Positions 26,133 to 36,165 of a DNA stretch of 64,000 nucleotides are shown piece after piece (the first letter of the stretch is position 1; every line of letters starts with the position of its first letter). The position numbers were made by a program, and so were the translations under genes. Below the pieces are notes generated by a model. It did no database searches. It saw only the letters and a program-made list of their open reading frames with translations, and was not told where the DNA came from. The DNA is from Burkholderiales bacterium (GTDB lineage Bacteria; Pseudomonadota; Gammaproteobacteria; Burkholderiales; Burkholderiaceae_C), in contig JADJCH010000020.1 in the NCBI GenBank assembly GCA_016703325.1, positions 1 through 64,000 on the forward strand, read 5' to 3'.

Positions 26133-27035
26133 ATGGCCTCCCTGCCCCCCGTCACCAACCTGCTGGCCTTCGAGGCGGTCGCGCGGCGGCGCAGCTTCGC
26201 GGTGGCCGCCGCTGAACTTCACCTCACGGCTTCGGCGATCAGCCACCAGGTCGCACGGCTCGAGTCGGACCTCGGCGTGAAGCTGTTCGAGCGAAGCGCG
26301 CACGGCGTGCGGCTGAGCGTGGCCGGCGAGCAGTACCTCGAGCGCGTGGCCGGCGCCCTGAAGGCGATCGCCTCGGCGACCGACGACCTGCGCCAGGGCG
26401 TGGGCAACAGCCTGTACGTGCACTCGGCGCCGACGCTGGCGAGCCTGTGGCTGATGCCGCGCCTGCGCCGCTTCGCGGAGGCGCACCCGGACATCTCGCT
26501 GAACCTCTCTGCCGCCCACACGCACAGCGACTTCGCGCTGGGCCAGGCCGACCTCGACATCCGCTACGGCGTGCCGCAGTGGGGCGACCTGGTGGTGGAG
26601 CCTCTGTTCGAGGAGCGCATCGTGCCGCTGGCGAGCCCGGCCTTCGTCCGCGAGCACCGGCTCAAGCGCATCGCGCAGCTGCTCGAGGTGCCGCTGATCC
26701 AGAGCAACGTCAGCGTGGTGCAGTGGTCCGACTGGCTGAAGCGCTTCGCCGACCTGCGGGCGCCGGATCGCTACTCGCTGCGCTTCGATCGCGCGCAGAT
26801 GTCACTCGACGCCGCGACGCAAGGATTGGGAGTGGCGCTGGAGAGCACCACCAACGCCGAGCAGCATCTGGCGGAGGGCAGGCTCAGGCCGGTGTTCGGG
26901 CTGGACAAGGCCATCAGGGTGAAGGCCCATTTCGCGGTGTATCCAGCCCGTCATGCTCGGAGGCCGCCGGTCGAAGCCTTCCTCGCCTGGCTCCACGGCG
27001 AGGCGGCGAGATCGGGCCGAAGCATCGGGCGATGA
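26133..27035 (+). CDS. LysR-family transcriptional regulator (GcvA-like)
   Basis: 300 aa. The start chosen is the ATG at 26133, which has GAGGG upstream; an ATG at 26118 adds five residues. The N-terminal helix-turn-helix is LLAFEAVARRRSFAVAAAEL...ASAISHQVARLESDLGVKLF. The effector domain starts near residue 90 (LYVHSAPTLASLWLMPRLRR) with DLDIRYGVPQWGDL, and later DAATQGLGVALEST, typical of the GcvA/AmpR subgroup. It is divergent from the SDR/TRAP/transketolase operon, its likely target; the operon's substrate or a metabolite should be the inducer. Confidence 0.92.
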   Translation: MASLPPVTNLLAFEAVARRRSFAVAAAELHLTASAISHQVARLESDLGVKLFERSAHGVRLSVAGEQYLERVAGALKAIASATDDLRQGVGNSLYVHSAPTLASLWLMPRLRRFAEAHPDISLNLSAAHTHSDFALGQADLDIRYGVPQWGDLVVEPLFEERIVPLASPAFVREHRLKRIAQLLEVPLIQSNVSVVQWSDWLKRFADLRAPDRYSLRFDRAQMSLDAATQGLGVALESTTNAEQHLAEGRLRPVFGLDKAIRVKAHFAVYPARHARRPPVEAFLAWLHGEAARSGRSIGR

Positions 27036-27285
27036 AGGGTCACCTGCGCTGAGTTCGTGGCGACCCACCACTCGTGGATGAGGCAGCGGGTGCCGGCCGC
27101 CGGCAACCAGCGAGTCCGGAGCGACTGCTCGCGGCGGCGGCGGCCTGTGCCTCTTCCTGGCCGGCATCGCCAGTAGTTGCTTCCTCCAAGCAGCGGACGT
27201 TGGCTCAATCGCTCCGGCGAACGACTGCTTGCTTCCGTTCGCTGTGGTCAAAGCAGTTGAAGCATTGACAATGGACGTAACCCTG

Positions 27286-28785
27286 TCAGCTGAGATGCAC
27301 GACAGAACTGGCGAGATTTCTGAATCCTCCCTGATGTCCATCATCCGAATACATTGCGACCGATACGCGCCGCGTTAGTGGATCGACAGTCAGCAGGTTA
27401 TAGGACAGGGGCTTGTTCTCGGCCCCGAGAGAGGTGCCGCAACCCACGATAGCTGGCTCCGAGGCTCGGCCTGGCCGCAAACGTTGCAGATGCTTGTGCC
27501 CGTGCAGCACCACGCTGATTTCCAGGCGGCTGCACCAGGCCAGAAACCGTTCGGCATCTACAAGGCCGAGCAAGGATTCCTGGTCCAGAAGGCCGCCCTC
27601 AACTAGTGGCTGAACCAGCAGATCCTCATGTTGGCTGTAGCTCCTGGGATGGTGGTGCAAGACAGCCACGCGGCGATAGGACTTCGCTGCCGGCTCACGG
27701 GCACACAGTGCTTCGAACTCGTTAGCCACGTCATCCAGTTGGGCTTGCGAGAGCTTTCCGCGCGCAGAACTCCCGTCGCGCGACGAATCCAGGCAAAGGA
27801 AGCTGCACATCAGATCATCATCTGCCACGGCCCTTTGCCATGCCAAGTCGGCGACGGCGCTCTTGTTGTCTCCCAGAAATCCGAGTCTGTTGCCGCGCCA
27901 ACGCTGGTCGTGATTGCCGGGTACGACGATCACGTCCTTACCAACCTGTGTGGACAACCAACGCCGGAACTCCTTGAACTCTGCAAAGTCATCGTCATCC
28001 GCGTCACGGGGCGTGTCGATCAGGTCGCCGGTAATGACGACGCGTGAGATGTCGTGAGACTCCGCAATCACACCCTCGCGGAGGCATTCCAGGTTTCGCT
28101 GCGCCGCAGGTGTGCCGAAGTGGAGATCGCTCAGATGAAGGATTCGCCTGGAGCGCTTCCTCGGGCGATGCGTCTGCAGTATTCGATCTATCGCGTCGAG
28201 CCCTCCTTCGAAGTGCGTCTCGAGCTGCGAATACAAGGGCATCACATCCTCCAGTCCTGCGAATGCCGCCGTGCCGCTGCTCGACCAAAACAACACACCC
28301 GGCCACTGTTCGACGTAGCTGCACAAGAGTTCCACGGCCGGCATCGGATCGACGATGGTGCGACTCCACCGGTCATCGTAGACGTCGGGAATGAGTACCA
28401 AAGCATGCTTTCCTGACGCGGCAGCCATGTAGTGCAGTGCAGCGTTGAGCTTATGTGCGGCCAGGCTGCCGTGCCCGCCGCCCGCCGGAAGAGCGAAGAG
28501 CATGTGCTTCTCGAACAATGCCCGCACCGGCGCGGTGATCGCAGCGAGGCGCGCTGGCTTGAGCAGGACGTTCGACTCCTCTCGGCCCAGAAGCTGTAGT
28601 GACTCCTCGGCTGCGGCCGCGAGTTGGGCGCGGCCTTCCGATGTCCAGGTCCGCGTCTGACCTTCGTTGGCAACGTTCTCCAGGAACTGGCGAAGCGGCC
28701 TAGCTTCCACGCGCGGGACGCGCGTGGACTTCGTTGTGAGGAAAACGGCAAGGTTGACGAACTTGACGGGGAACACGAAGCACAT
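27286..28785 (-). CDS. Calcineurin-like metallophosphoesterase with unknown N-terminal domain
   Basis: 499 aa from the ATG at 28785 (GGGAG six bases upstream); a GTG at 28842 would add 19 residues. The C-terminal half is a complete metallophosphoesterase: DLH (about 220), GDLID (253), GNHDQ, HHHPRSY and HGHKHLQ supply the bimetal ligands. The N-terminal 200 residues (ALPAGGGHGSLAAHKLNAAL, LVLIPDVYDDRW, GVLFWSSSGTAAF) belong to no family I recognise and may bind a ligand. Base composition and codon use are looser than in the flanking operons. Upstream, in the same direction, are a small ORF and an alpha/beta hydrolase gene; together they may be an accessory nuclease or nucleotide-hydrolase cassette (inference). 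Confidence 0.85.
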   Translation of the reverse strand: MCFVFPVKFVNLAVFLTTKSTRVPRVEARPLRQFLENVANEGQTRTWTSEGRAQLAAAAEESLQLLGREESNVLLKPARLAAITAPVRALFEKHMLFALPAGGGHGSLAAHKLNAALHYMAAASGKHALVLIPDVYDDRWSRTIVDPMPAVELLCSYVEQWPGVLFWSSSGTAAFAGLEDVMPLYSQLETHFEGGLDAIDRILQTHRPRKRSRRILHLSDLHFGTPAAQRNLECLREGVIAESHDISRVVITGDLIDTPRDADDDDFAEFKEFRRWLSTQVGKDVIVVPGNHDQRWRGNRLGFLGDNKSAVADLAWQRAVADDDLMCSFLCLDSSRDGSSARGKLSQAQLDDVANEFEALCAREPAAKSYRRVAVLHHHPRSYSQHEDLLVQPLVEGGLLDQESLLGLVDAERFLAWCSRLEISVVLHGHKHLQRLRPGRASEPAIVGCGTSLGAENKPLSYNLLTVDPLTRRVSVAMYSDDGHQGGFRNLASSVVHLS

Positions 28786-28844
28786 ATCGAACTCCCAAAA
28801 GGCACCTGCGCCAGCATTCAAGTGCTCGATGGCGCCTGTCACTC

Positions 28845-29108
28845 CTAGTCGATGTCGGCATCGGTGGCAGAACTTGATTCGCCCGGCTGTAGCCGCTTGG
28901 TCGCCGTCCCAATGATTTCACAATGCAGGCGTGCATGGTGGAACTCGCCAAGGCGGATGCAAGGCATTGAATGCGATGCCGTTGGACGGTGGTTGATGCA
29001 CACCTTCAAGCAGACGTTCGTTGACGACAGCTCCTGGCCGAATGTGTGAGTGCGAGTCCGTGCGAGGAACCTGACGTTCGATTCGACCGACCCGCCGGCC
29101 AAGGTCAA
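28845..29108 (-). CDS. Small hypothetical ORF upstream of the metallophosphoesterase
   Basis: 87 aa at most, from a TTG start. It ends about 60 bases before the phosphoesterase ATG. Third codon positions are mostly G or C, and the reading frame includes SMPCIRLGEFHHARLHCEII, so it may be coding, but the start is weak and no family is recognised. The frame could also be the end of a longer gene broken by an indel, as seen in neighbouring genes. Confidence 0.35.
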   Translation of the reverse strand: MTLAGGSVESNVRFLARTRTHTFGQELSSTNVCLKVCINHRPTASHSMPCIRLGEFHHARLHCEIIGTATKRLQPGESSSATDADID

Positions 29109-29296
29109 CTTGCGGCGACATCAGCGCGATCCCGGACTCGGCTGAGGCCGTGTGAGAACGCTTGACACTGAGGCTGTCGAAGCCAGTGCGCGTTCGTCTA
29201 CACTGCCGTCGCTGCCAGCTGTAGCCGCGAGTCACGCACTCTTCTGTTTCATGCCCCGCCCGGCATGAAGCTCCGGCGCACTGGCAGCACCGGTTC

Positions 29297-31229
29297 CTAC
29301 TGCAAGACCGTTGGATGCAGCTTGGCTGGCAGATGCTCGGCGAGCGGCCTGCGCATCGGCAGATTCAACGCGAGACGAACCTGCTCGACTGCCTGCGGTT
29401 CGAGCGATCGATCCGTGTAGCGGCAGTGGGCGAACCCCTTGGTGAGCCGAAGGCTGACATCCTTAACCCAGTGGCCAAAGCACGGCGCCACCGGGCCCGC
29501 CACCGGATCGCCGTCGACGAGGCCTCGGTAGGGAAAGAAGAGATTGGTCCAGCGCGTTAGCGCGAACAGACCTCCGTGGTGCGGAACCTGGACCGATCGC
29601 TTTGCGCGCGAGTTGTCCGGGTCGGCATACGCGTAGGTGAACGTGAAGACCTTGCGCTTTTCCGACTTCGCGGGGCCATTGATTTCTTCCGTCACAGGCG
29701 GGCAGGTTGGTAACGAGCGCTCGCGAACCAGGTCGGCGAACTCTGTCTTCACATCCAGATTCAGCAGCCAGCGCGCATGGGCCAGCGGCGAGCCGACCGT
29801 CACGAAGTCGGTGACTCGCCACTGAAAGCCGTTGTGCCGGTACTCGGCCCACGCCGCATGCTGCATGCCCTGGACGGCATCGATGTCGGGTGCCGGCTGG
29901 GGGCATGAATGCTTGTTCAACAGATCCTCCAGGGCGCGCAACGCCCTGCTGCTGGTGCGCGCCACCGGGTCGCGCGTCCGTGAATGCCGTGCCCAGGCAT
30001 TGCTAAGGATGTCGTAGGCGATGACGCTGCCCAAGCTATGCGCGTAGACGACTATGCGCTCATAGCGGCGCTTCTCGTGGAGCGCCTCGATCAGCTTGGC
30101 GCCAGCTTCTCGAATCTCCTGTCGCCTGGAAACGTTGTCAGCTCGCGGCTCCAGATATCGGGCCGCATCTCCGGCGAAGTTGACGAGGTACTCGTCGCGC
30201 AGTGCCTTCATGCCGATCGCCAGCAGACTTGGCAGCGCGACGAAGGCTCCGCCTGCAAAGACCTTGAGCCAGCCGGAGATGTCCTTGGTCGCCGTCCACG
30301 CGACCAGCGCAAGCGCCACAACGAGCACCACGCGCACGATCCAAACCAATCGAAGGAGCGTCTGTGGGATCTTTGTGTCCTTCGACAAGAGAAGGCGCAG
30401 CATCCAGCCGCAAACCTGAGTAATCGTCGTGTCGCGGATAAAGTTGCGCCCAGTACAGCTCGTAGACATCCGTTGTCGGACGCTGCCCGTCGATGCGCGG
30501 GACGCTGGCCATGCGCATTTCGAAAAGGGAGGAGACAAGATCCGGTTTGATGTAGTACCTCTCGCCGGCTCGGTGGTCGAAGACGTTGGAGATGAATTCG
30601 CGCAGCAGCTGACCAGGTCGTTGCTCGCCGATGCCGTGAACCAGGATGACGGCCTGCCGATCATGTCGAAAGCTGCGCATGCACCGGGTCATGAGGCGCT
30701 CGAGCCGGCGCAGCGCGCCCTGCCAAATCTTCACGGCGGCTCTGCGATCGCGAAGAAGCAGCAAACCGCTGTGTTCTATGCGCAGCCGACTGCTGGTATC
30801 GGTGCAATACGAGAGACGGAACGCGACGCGTTGTGGTGGCTGTGGCGCACCACGGCTTTCCGCGGGGGGCTGTGGCGTCAGATCCGCTGAAGTGGAATCA
30901 GCAACCGGCGCAGGCGCTGATGCGGGAGAAACTGCAGCGTCGAACTCGGTCACCAGGTAGTAAGCCTTGCCCTCGACTGCGACAGACCAATCGGACTCAA
31001 CAACTCTGCCGCTTCGCAAGTCATCGAATTGGACTCGACCGGACTGCGAGAACGTCCACATCGGAAGATGCACGCGCTCGAACAACTGCGAGCTCAAGTT
31101 GCAGTCTCGTCCGATCCAGTAGGCCGCAACCTCGGGGAACAACAGACACGCGGCCGCCTCGGCAGCAGGAAAAGGCAGGTTTAGCGCAACGCGGATGGAT
31201 GTCGCCCCAGGCGCCTCGCATGCGGACAT
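29297..31229 (-). CDS. Alpha/beta-hydrolase (lipase-like) protein, frameshifted near 30447
   Basis: About 643 aa after removing one extra base near 30447. The first part starts at the ATG 31229 (GGGAG upstream), with SIRVALNLPFPAAEAAACLL, and carries the hydrolase strand AVILVHGIGEQRPGQL followed by DVYELYWA. The second part continues NFIRDTTITQVCGWMLRLLL, two membrane helices (LVWIVRVVLVVALALVAW and the next), the nucleophile elbow YAHSLGSVIAYDIL (Ser in HSLGS) and VTVGSPLAHARWLL. It resembles membrane-anchored lipase or PGAP1-like hydrolases. The repaired length is an exact multiple of three, so the shift may be a sequencing error; otherwise the gene is dead. Same direction as the phosphoesterase gene. 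Confidence 0.7.
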
Positions 31230-31688
31230 AGCGTCAGTCTCCCGGACCCGGCTTGATTGCCTGCGTGCCATCTTGCCACCCGACTCGCTCGGGATCCAGC
31301 GATCCGTTCTACCGTTGCGTTCAAATGCATCTGAAAGCTGTGAGGAGGCACGCTGGTTCTGTGTGCTGCCTAGCGTCGAAGTTGACCGGCACGCACCATT
31401 GTGGCGGCGTTGGAGCGGCTCGTGCTCGCAGCCTGGCGGCATCCCTGACGCTCGCTGGAAACGTTGGCCGTGCGGCACCTTGCCGCAAAGGCACTGATCC
31501 CTCCGCCTTTCGTTCGAGAATTGACCGCCAAGGCGATCAGGACGTCATTTGGCGAGGGCCACAGTCCCTGGTTGACGTCAAACCCTTGCTGCGCGTCCGC
31601 TGACTGTCGGGTCTCAGGCGAAGCAACGAGGGACCGCTTGTGGCCGGGAGCGGCAGGACCAATCGCTTGGTTTTCTGAGACGCCCGCA
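31230..31688. other. 459-base gap with no supported gene
   Basis: Between the hydrolase start and the end of the convergently positioned acyltransferase I see no ORF with convincing codon bias, no RNA gene and no repeat. Short open frames on both strands lack recognisable motifs. It may hold the promoter of the hydrolase/phosphoesterase cassette near 31230-31330. Confidence 0.5.
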
Positions 31689-32800
31689 CTACCCGGCGGA
31701 GGGTGACGCGGCAGTAAAGCGCGTGCCCTGCCGCCGGTCGCGCCAGCGCAGGAACAGGCGCTCGACCGGGTAGTGCAGCAGCGCGCCGAGCAGCAGCACC
31801 GCCAGCGCGTAGCTCAGGAACATCAGCACGCGCGAACCCTCCAGCGACGGTGCCAGCGTCACGTGCACGACATGCAGCGCGATCTTGTGGCTCAGGTACA
31901 GGCTGTAGGAGATCGCGGCGAGCCAGGCCATGCCCGGCACGGGCCAGCGGCCGATCAAGCTGCGGCGGCCCGCCCCGGCAAACACCAGCAACCCGAGCCC
32001 GGCCGACAGCACCGGCCAGCCCAGTGTGTTGGCGAGCAGCCCGGTGCGCTCGCGAAACAGCCAGAGCGCCACGGCGCACATCAGCATGCCGCCCAGCAAG
32101 CCGGCATTGGCATGCTGCTGCAGCCTCTCCCAGCGCTGCGGCCGGTAGACGCGCAGGCTGGCCAGCATCACGCCCACGAGCAGGCCGTCCAGCCGCATCC
32201 ACGTCGGGTAGTAGATCTCCTCGATGAACCAGTTGCGCGGCGGATCGAACGCCGCGAAGTGCAGCCAGGTGGTGCCGCGCAGCTCGGTGCCGCCCAGCAT
32301 CACGGCCGCGCAGAGAGCAGAAGTCGAGGCACGCTGCATCGGCGCGACAGCGCCCAGGCCAGCAGCGGAAAGACCAGATAGAAGTGCTCCTCCACGCACA
32401 GCGACCAGGCATGCGAGAAGGCCGCGTTGCGTTCATAGTCGATCAGCAGGTTCATCGTGAAGGTAGCGAACTGCCACCACGGCTGCAGCCCCGGCACCTC
32501 GCGCAGCGCCGGAAAGGCCACGTAGAGCGCGAGCACCACCGCAAACGCCGGCAGGATGCGCCAGGCGCGCCGCGCATAGAAGCCGCTCAGCGAGACCGAT
32601 CCATTGCGCTGAAGCTGCTGAAGCACCTGCGAGCCGATCAGGAAGCCGCTGAGCACGAAGAAGATGTCCACGCCGGCCCAACCGAAGCGCGACAACCAGG
32701 TGAAGTCCGCCCCCAGCCCGCCGACGAGAAAAGAGTGGAAGAGCATCACCCAGACGATGGCAATGGCGCGCAGCAGATCCAGGCCGGGCAGGTGGTTCAT
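31689..32800 (-). CDS. Acyltransferase 3 family membrane protein (OafA/YrhL type), frameshifted near 32308
   Basis: 370 aa after adding one missing base near 32308. The ATG at 32800 gives MNHLPGLDLLRAIAIVWVML, the family N-terminus, followed by GWAGVDIFFVLSGFLIG, FYARRAWRILPAF and WSLCVEEHFYLVFPLLAWAL (the conserved SL..EE motif). After the shift it continues with IEEIYYPTWMRLDGLLVGVM and about six more helices ending SYSLYLSHKI and the C-terminal PVERLFLRWRD. It transfers acyl groups to exported sugars or lipids in the inner membrane. The unrepaired frame stops about 165 residues in, so the gene is either broken or misread. Confidence 0.8.
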
Positions 32801-32910
32801 CGGCGGCGATTGTCGGGGGCGAGGCGCATGGTTGCGCATTGTCGCGGCGACACCGACAGCGCGCCTTCCGCTTTGATCGCGGCACCGGCAAGCCGCTGAC
32901 CAGCGCCTCT

Positions 32911-32969
32911 CGCCGGCTTGCGCCGGCGGCGATCCTCGGCAAAAAAGTCCAACGCCCGCAAGCACTTGC
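32911..32969 (+). promoter_or_regulatory. Palindromes in the hup promoter region
   Basis: The 260-base gap before hupS contains CGCCGGC, TTGC, GCCGGCG (32911-32928) and GCAAG, CA, CTTGC (32958-32969). A run of A lies between them. hupS has a clear AAGGAGACGAGG site. hup promoters in relatives are often sigma-54 type, but I could not place a GG-N10-GC pair convincingly here. Confidence 0.35.
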
Positions 32970-33060
32970 AAGGCACCGGCGGTGTTTACCCGGGGAGGCC
33001 CGGAAAGCGGCACGCCTCTTGTGTCCATCACCCGCGTCGACAAACAAGGAGACGAGGACG

Positions 33061-34209
33061 ATGGAGACCTTCTACGAGGTGATGCGACGCCAGGGCATCT
33101 CGCGCCGCAGCCTCATGAAGTACTGCTCGCTGACCGCGACCTCGCTGGGCCTGGGCCCCGCCTTCGTGCCACAGATCGCCCATGCGATGGAGACCAAGCC
33201 GCGCACCCCGGTGCTGTGGCTGCACGGGCTGGAATGCACCTGCTGCTCGGAAAGCTTCATCCGCTCGGCCCACCCGCTGGCCAAGGACGTGGTGCTGTCG
33301 ATGATTTCGCTGGACTACGACGACACCCTGATGGCCGCCGCCGGCCACCAGGCTGAGGCCATCCTCGACGAGATCATCACCAAGTACAAGGGTCAGTACA
33401 TCCTGGCCGTGGAGGGCAACCCGCCGCTCAACGAGGACGGGATGTTCTGCATCCAGTCGGGCAAGCCCTTCATCGAGAAGCTCAAGCGCGTGGCCCGGGA
33501 CTGCAAGGCCATCATCGCCTGGGGCTCCTGCGCCTCCTGGGGCTGCGTGCAGGCCGCCAAGCCCAACCCGACGCGCGCCACGCCGATCGACAAGGTCATC
33601 ACCGACAAGCCCATCATCAAGGTGCCGGGCTGCCCGCCCATCGCCGAGGTGATGACCGGCGTGATCACCTACATGCTGACCTTCGACAAGTTCCCGGAAC
33701 TGGACCGCCAGGGCCGCCCGAAGATGTTCTACAGCCAGCGCATCCACGACAAGTGCTACCGCCGGCCGCACTTCGACGCGGGCCAGTTCGTCGAGGCCTT
33801 CGACGACGAGTACGCCAAGAAGGGCTACTGCCTGTACAAGGTCGGCTGCAAGGGCCCGACCACCTACAACGCCTGCTCCACCGTGATGTGGAACGAGGGG
33901 GTGAGCTTCCCGATCAAGGCCGGCCACGGCTGCATCGGCTGCTCGGAAGATGGCTTCTGGGACAAGGGATCGTTCTACGACCGCCTGACCACGATCCACC
34001 AGTTCGGCATCGAGGGCAACGCCGACCAGATCGGCGGCACCGCCGCGGCGGTGGTGGGTGCGGGTGTGGCAGCGCACGCGGCGGTCTCCGCCATCAAGCG
34101 CGCCGCCACCAAGCCGCAGGCCACGCAGAACCACGGGTCAATGACCCACCTGGCCTGCACCGAACACCGAACACCGAGAACACTGAGGAACATCCATGGG
34201 CGCGATTGA
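33061..34209 (+). CDS. hupS: [NiFe] hydrogenase small subunit, oxygen-tolerant group 1d
   Basis: 382 aa; electron-transfer subunit of the membrane-bound uptake hydrogenase. Tat signal SRRSLMK (residues 14-20) ending near AHAMET. The mature start is the proximal-cluster motif LECTCCSES with C59, C61, C62, then C157 and C162 in WGSCASWGC and C191 in VPGCPPI. These six cysteines match Cupriavidus HoxK 17, 19, 20, 115, 120 and 149, the [4Fe-3S] cluster that gives oxygen tolerance. Later cysteines serve the other two clusters (GCIGCSEDGFWDKGSFY). A C-terminal helix anchors it. The tail after KRAATKPQA is unusual and overlaps hupL by 14 bases. Confidence 0.97.
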   Translation: METFYEVMRRQGISRRSLMKYCSLTATSLGLGPAFVPQIAHAMETKPRTPVLWLHGLECTCCSESFIRSAHPLAKDVVLSMISLDYDDTLMAAAGHQAEAILDEIITKYKGQYILAVEGNPPLNEDGMFCIQSGKPFIEKLKRVARDCKAIIAWGSCASWGCVQAAKPNPTRATPIDKVITDKPIIKVPGCPPIAEVMTGVITYMLTFDKFPELDRQGRPKMFYSQRIHDKCYRRPHFDAGQFVEAFDDEYAKKGYCLYKVGCKGPTTYNACSTVMWNEGVSFPIKAGHGCIGCSEDGFWDKGSFYDRLTTIHQFGIEGNADQIGGTAAAVVGAGVAAHAAVSAIKRAATKPQATQNHGSMTHLACTEHRTPRTLRNIHGRD

Positions 34210-36055
34210 AACGCAAGGGTTCAAGCTCGACGACAGCGGCCGCCGCATCGTCGTCGACCCCGTCACCCGCATCGAAGGCCACATGCGCTGCGAGGTGAAC
34301 CTCGACAGCAACAACGTCATCCGCAACGCCGTCTCCACCGGCACGATGTGGCGCGGCCTCGAAGTGATCCTGAAGGGCCGCGACCCGCGCGATGCCTGGG
34401 CCTTCGTCGAACGCATCTGCGGCGTGTGCACCGGCACCCACGCACTGACCAGCGTGCGCGCGGTCGAGGACGCACTGGGCATCAAGATTCCCAAGAACGC
34501 CCACCTGCTGCGCGAGCTGTTCAACAAGACGCTGCAGGTGCACGACCACGCGGTGCACTTCTACCACCTGCATGCGCTGGACTGGGTGGACGTGGTCAGC
34601 GCGCTGAAGGCCGACCCCAAGAAGACCAGCGAACTGCAGCAGCTGGTGTCGCCCAGCCACCCGCTGAGTTCGCCGGGGTATTTCCGCGACGTGCAGAACC
34701 GACTGAAGAAGTTCGTGGAGTCCGGCCAGCTCGGTCCGTTCATGAACGGCTACTGGGGCAACAAGGCCTATGTGCTGCCCGCCGAAGCCAACCTGATGGC
34801 CGTCACCCACTACCTGGAGGCGCTGGACCTGCAGAAGGAATGGGTGAAGGTGCACACCATCATCGGCGGCAAGAACCCGCACCCGAACTTCCTGGTCGGC
34901 GGCATGCCCTGCGCCATCAACATCGACGGCAATGGCGCCGCCGGTGCGCCGATCAACATGGAGCGGCTGAACTTCATCCAGGCGCGCATCAACGAGATGG
35001 TGGAGTTCTGCAAGAACGTCTACCTGCCCGACGTGCTGGCCATCGGCACCCTCTACAAGCACGCCGGCTGGCTGCACGGCGGCGGCCTGTCGGCCACCAA
35101 CGTGCTGGACTACGGCGAGTTCCCCAAGGTCAACTACGACAAGTCCACCGACCAGCTGCCCGGCGGCGCGATCATCAATGGCAACTGGGACGAGGTGCTG
35201 CCGGTCGATCCGCGCGACCCGGAGCAGGTGCAGGAGTTCGTGACCCACAGCTGGTACAAGTACGCCGACGAAACCAAGGGCCTGCACCCCTGGGACGGCG
35301 TCACCGAGCCGAACTACAAGCCCGAGGGCCCCAAGTTCAAGGGCACCCGCACCGCCATCGAACAGGTGGACGAAAGCGCCAAGTACAGCTGGATCAAGGC
35401 CCCGCGCTGGCGCGGCCACGCGATGGAGGTCGGCCCGCTGTCGCGTTACATCCTGGCCTACGCCCACGCCAGGAAGGGCAACAAGTACGCCCAGCGTCCG
35501 AAGGAGCAGCTCGAGTTCTCCGCACAGATGGTCAACAGCGCCATCCCCAAGGCGCTGGGCCTGCCGGAAACGCAGTACACCCTCAAGCAGATGCTGCCCA
35601 GCACCATCGGCCGCACCCTGGCACGCTGCCTGGAGGCCGAGTACTGCGCCGAGATGATGGTGGAGGACTTCAAGGAGCTGATCGCCAACATCAAGGCCGG
35701 CGACACCGCCACTGCGAACGTGGACAAGTGGGACCCGGCCTCCTGGCCGAAGGAAGCCAAGGGCGTGGGCTGCACCGCCGCACCGCGCGGTGGCCTGGCC
35801 CACTGGATCCGCATCAAGGACGGCAAGATCGACAACTACCAGTGCGTGGTGCCCACCACCTGGAACGGTTCGCCGCGTGACCACAAGGGCCAGATCGGCG
35901 CCTTCGAGGCCTCGCTGATGAACACCCCGATGGCCAACCCGGAACAGCCGCTGGAGATCCTGCGCACCCTGCACAGCTTCGACCCCTGCCTGGCCTGCTC
36001 CACCCACGTGATGAGCCCGGACGGCCAGGAACTCACCACCGTCAAGGTGCGCTGA
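34196..36055 (+). CDS. hupL: [NiFe] hydrogenase large subunit
   Basis: 619 aa; carries the NiFe active site that splits H2. The N-terminal motif RICGVCTGTHAL provides C75 and C78; the C-terminal motif DPCLACSTH provides C598 and C601. After H604 comes a 15-residue extension (VMSPDGQELTTVKVR) that HupD removes once nickel is inserted. RIEGHMRCEV is the usual start region. It is exported folded with HupS by the Tat route. The first bases overlap the hupS end, so the two subunits are co-translated. Confidence 0.98.
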   Translation: MGAIETQGFKLDDSGRRIVVDPVTRIEGHMRCEVNLDSNNVIRNAVSTGTMWRGLEVILKGRDPRDAWAFVERICGVCTGTHALTSVRAVEDALGIKIPKNAHLLRELFNKTLQVHDHAVHFYHLHALDWVDVVSALKADPKKTSELQQLVSPSHPLSSPGYFRDVQNRLKKFVESGQLGPFMNGYWGNKAYVLPAEANLMAVTHYLEALDLQKEWVKVHTIIGGKNPHPNFLVGGMPCAINIDGNGAAGAPINMERLNFIQARINEMVEFCKNVYLPDVLAIGTLYKHAGWLHGGGLSATNVLDYGEFPKVNYDKSTDQLPGGAIINGNWDEVLPVDPRDPEQVQEFVTHSWYKYADETKGLHPWDGVTEPNYKPEGPKFKGTRTAIEQVDESAKYSWIKAPRWRGHAMEVGPLSRYILAYAHARKGNKYAQRPKEQLEFSAQMVNSAIPKALGLPETQYTLKQMLPSTIGRTLARCLEAEYCAEMMVEDFKELIANIKAGDTATANVDKWDPASWPKEAKGVGCTAAPRGGLAHWIRIKDGKIDNYQCVVPTTWNGSPRDHKGQIGAFEASLMNTPMANPEQPLEILRTLHSFDPCLACSTHVMSPDGQELTTVKVR

Positions 36056-36165
36056 GTCCTGCAGCCAGTGGCCGTGCGCTGCCAACGTGAGCGGGTCCGC
36101 GACCCGCTGCGGTGCACACGCGGCCACCGTCCCCCTGTCATGTTGCCTGCCATGAGGAGACCGAG

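Noticed and set aside
27074..27268. Short + strand frame after the LysR gene
   Set aside because: 64 codons with no ribosome site and no recognisable motif; treated as non-coding.
32940..33000. Possible sigma-54 promoter before hupS
   Set aside because: No GG-N10-GC pair with acceptable flanks; only short palindromes were found.
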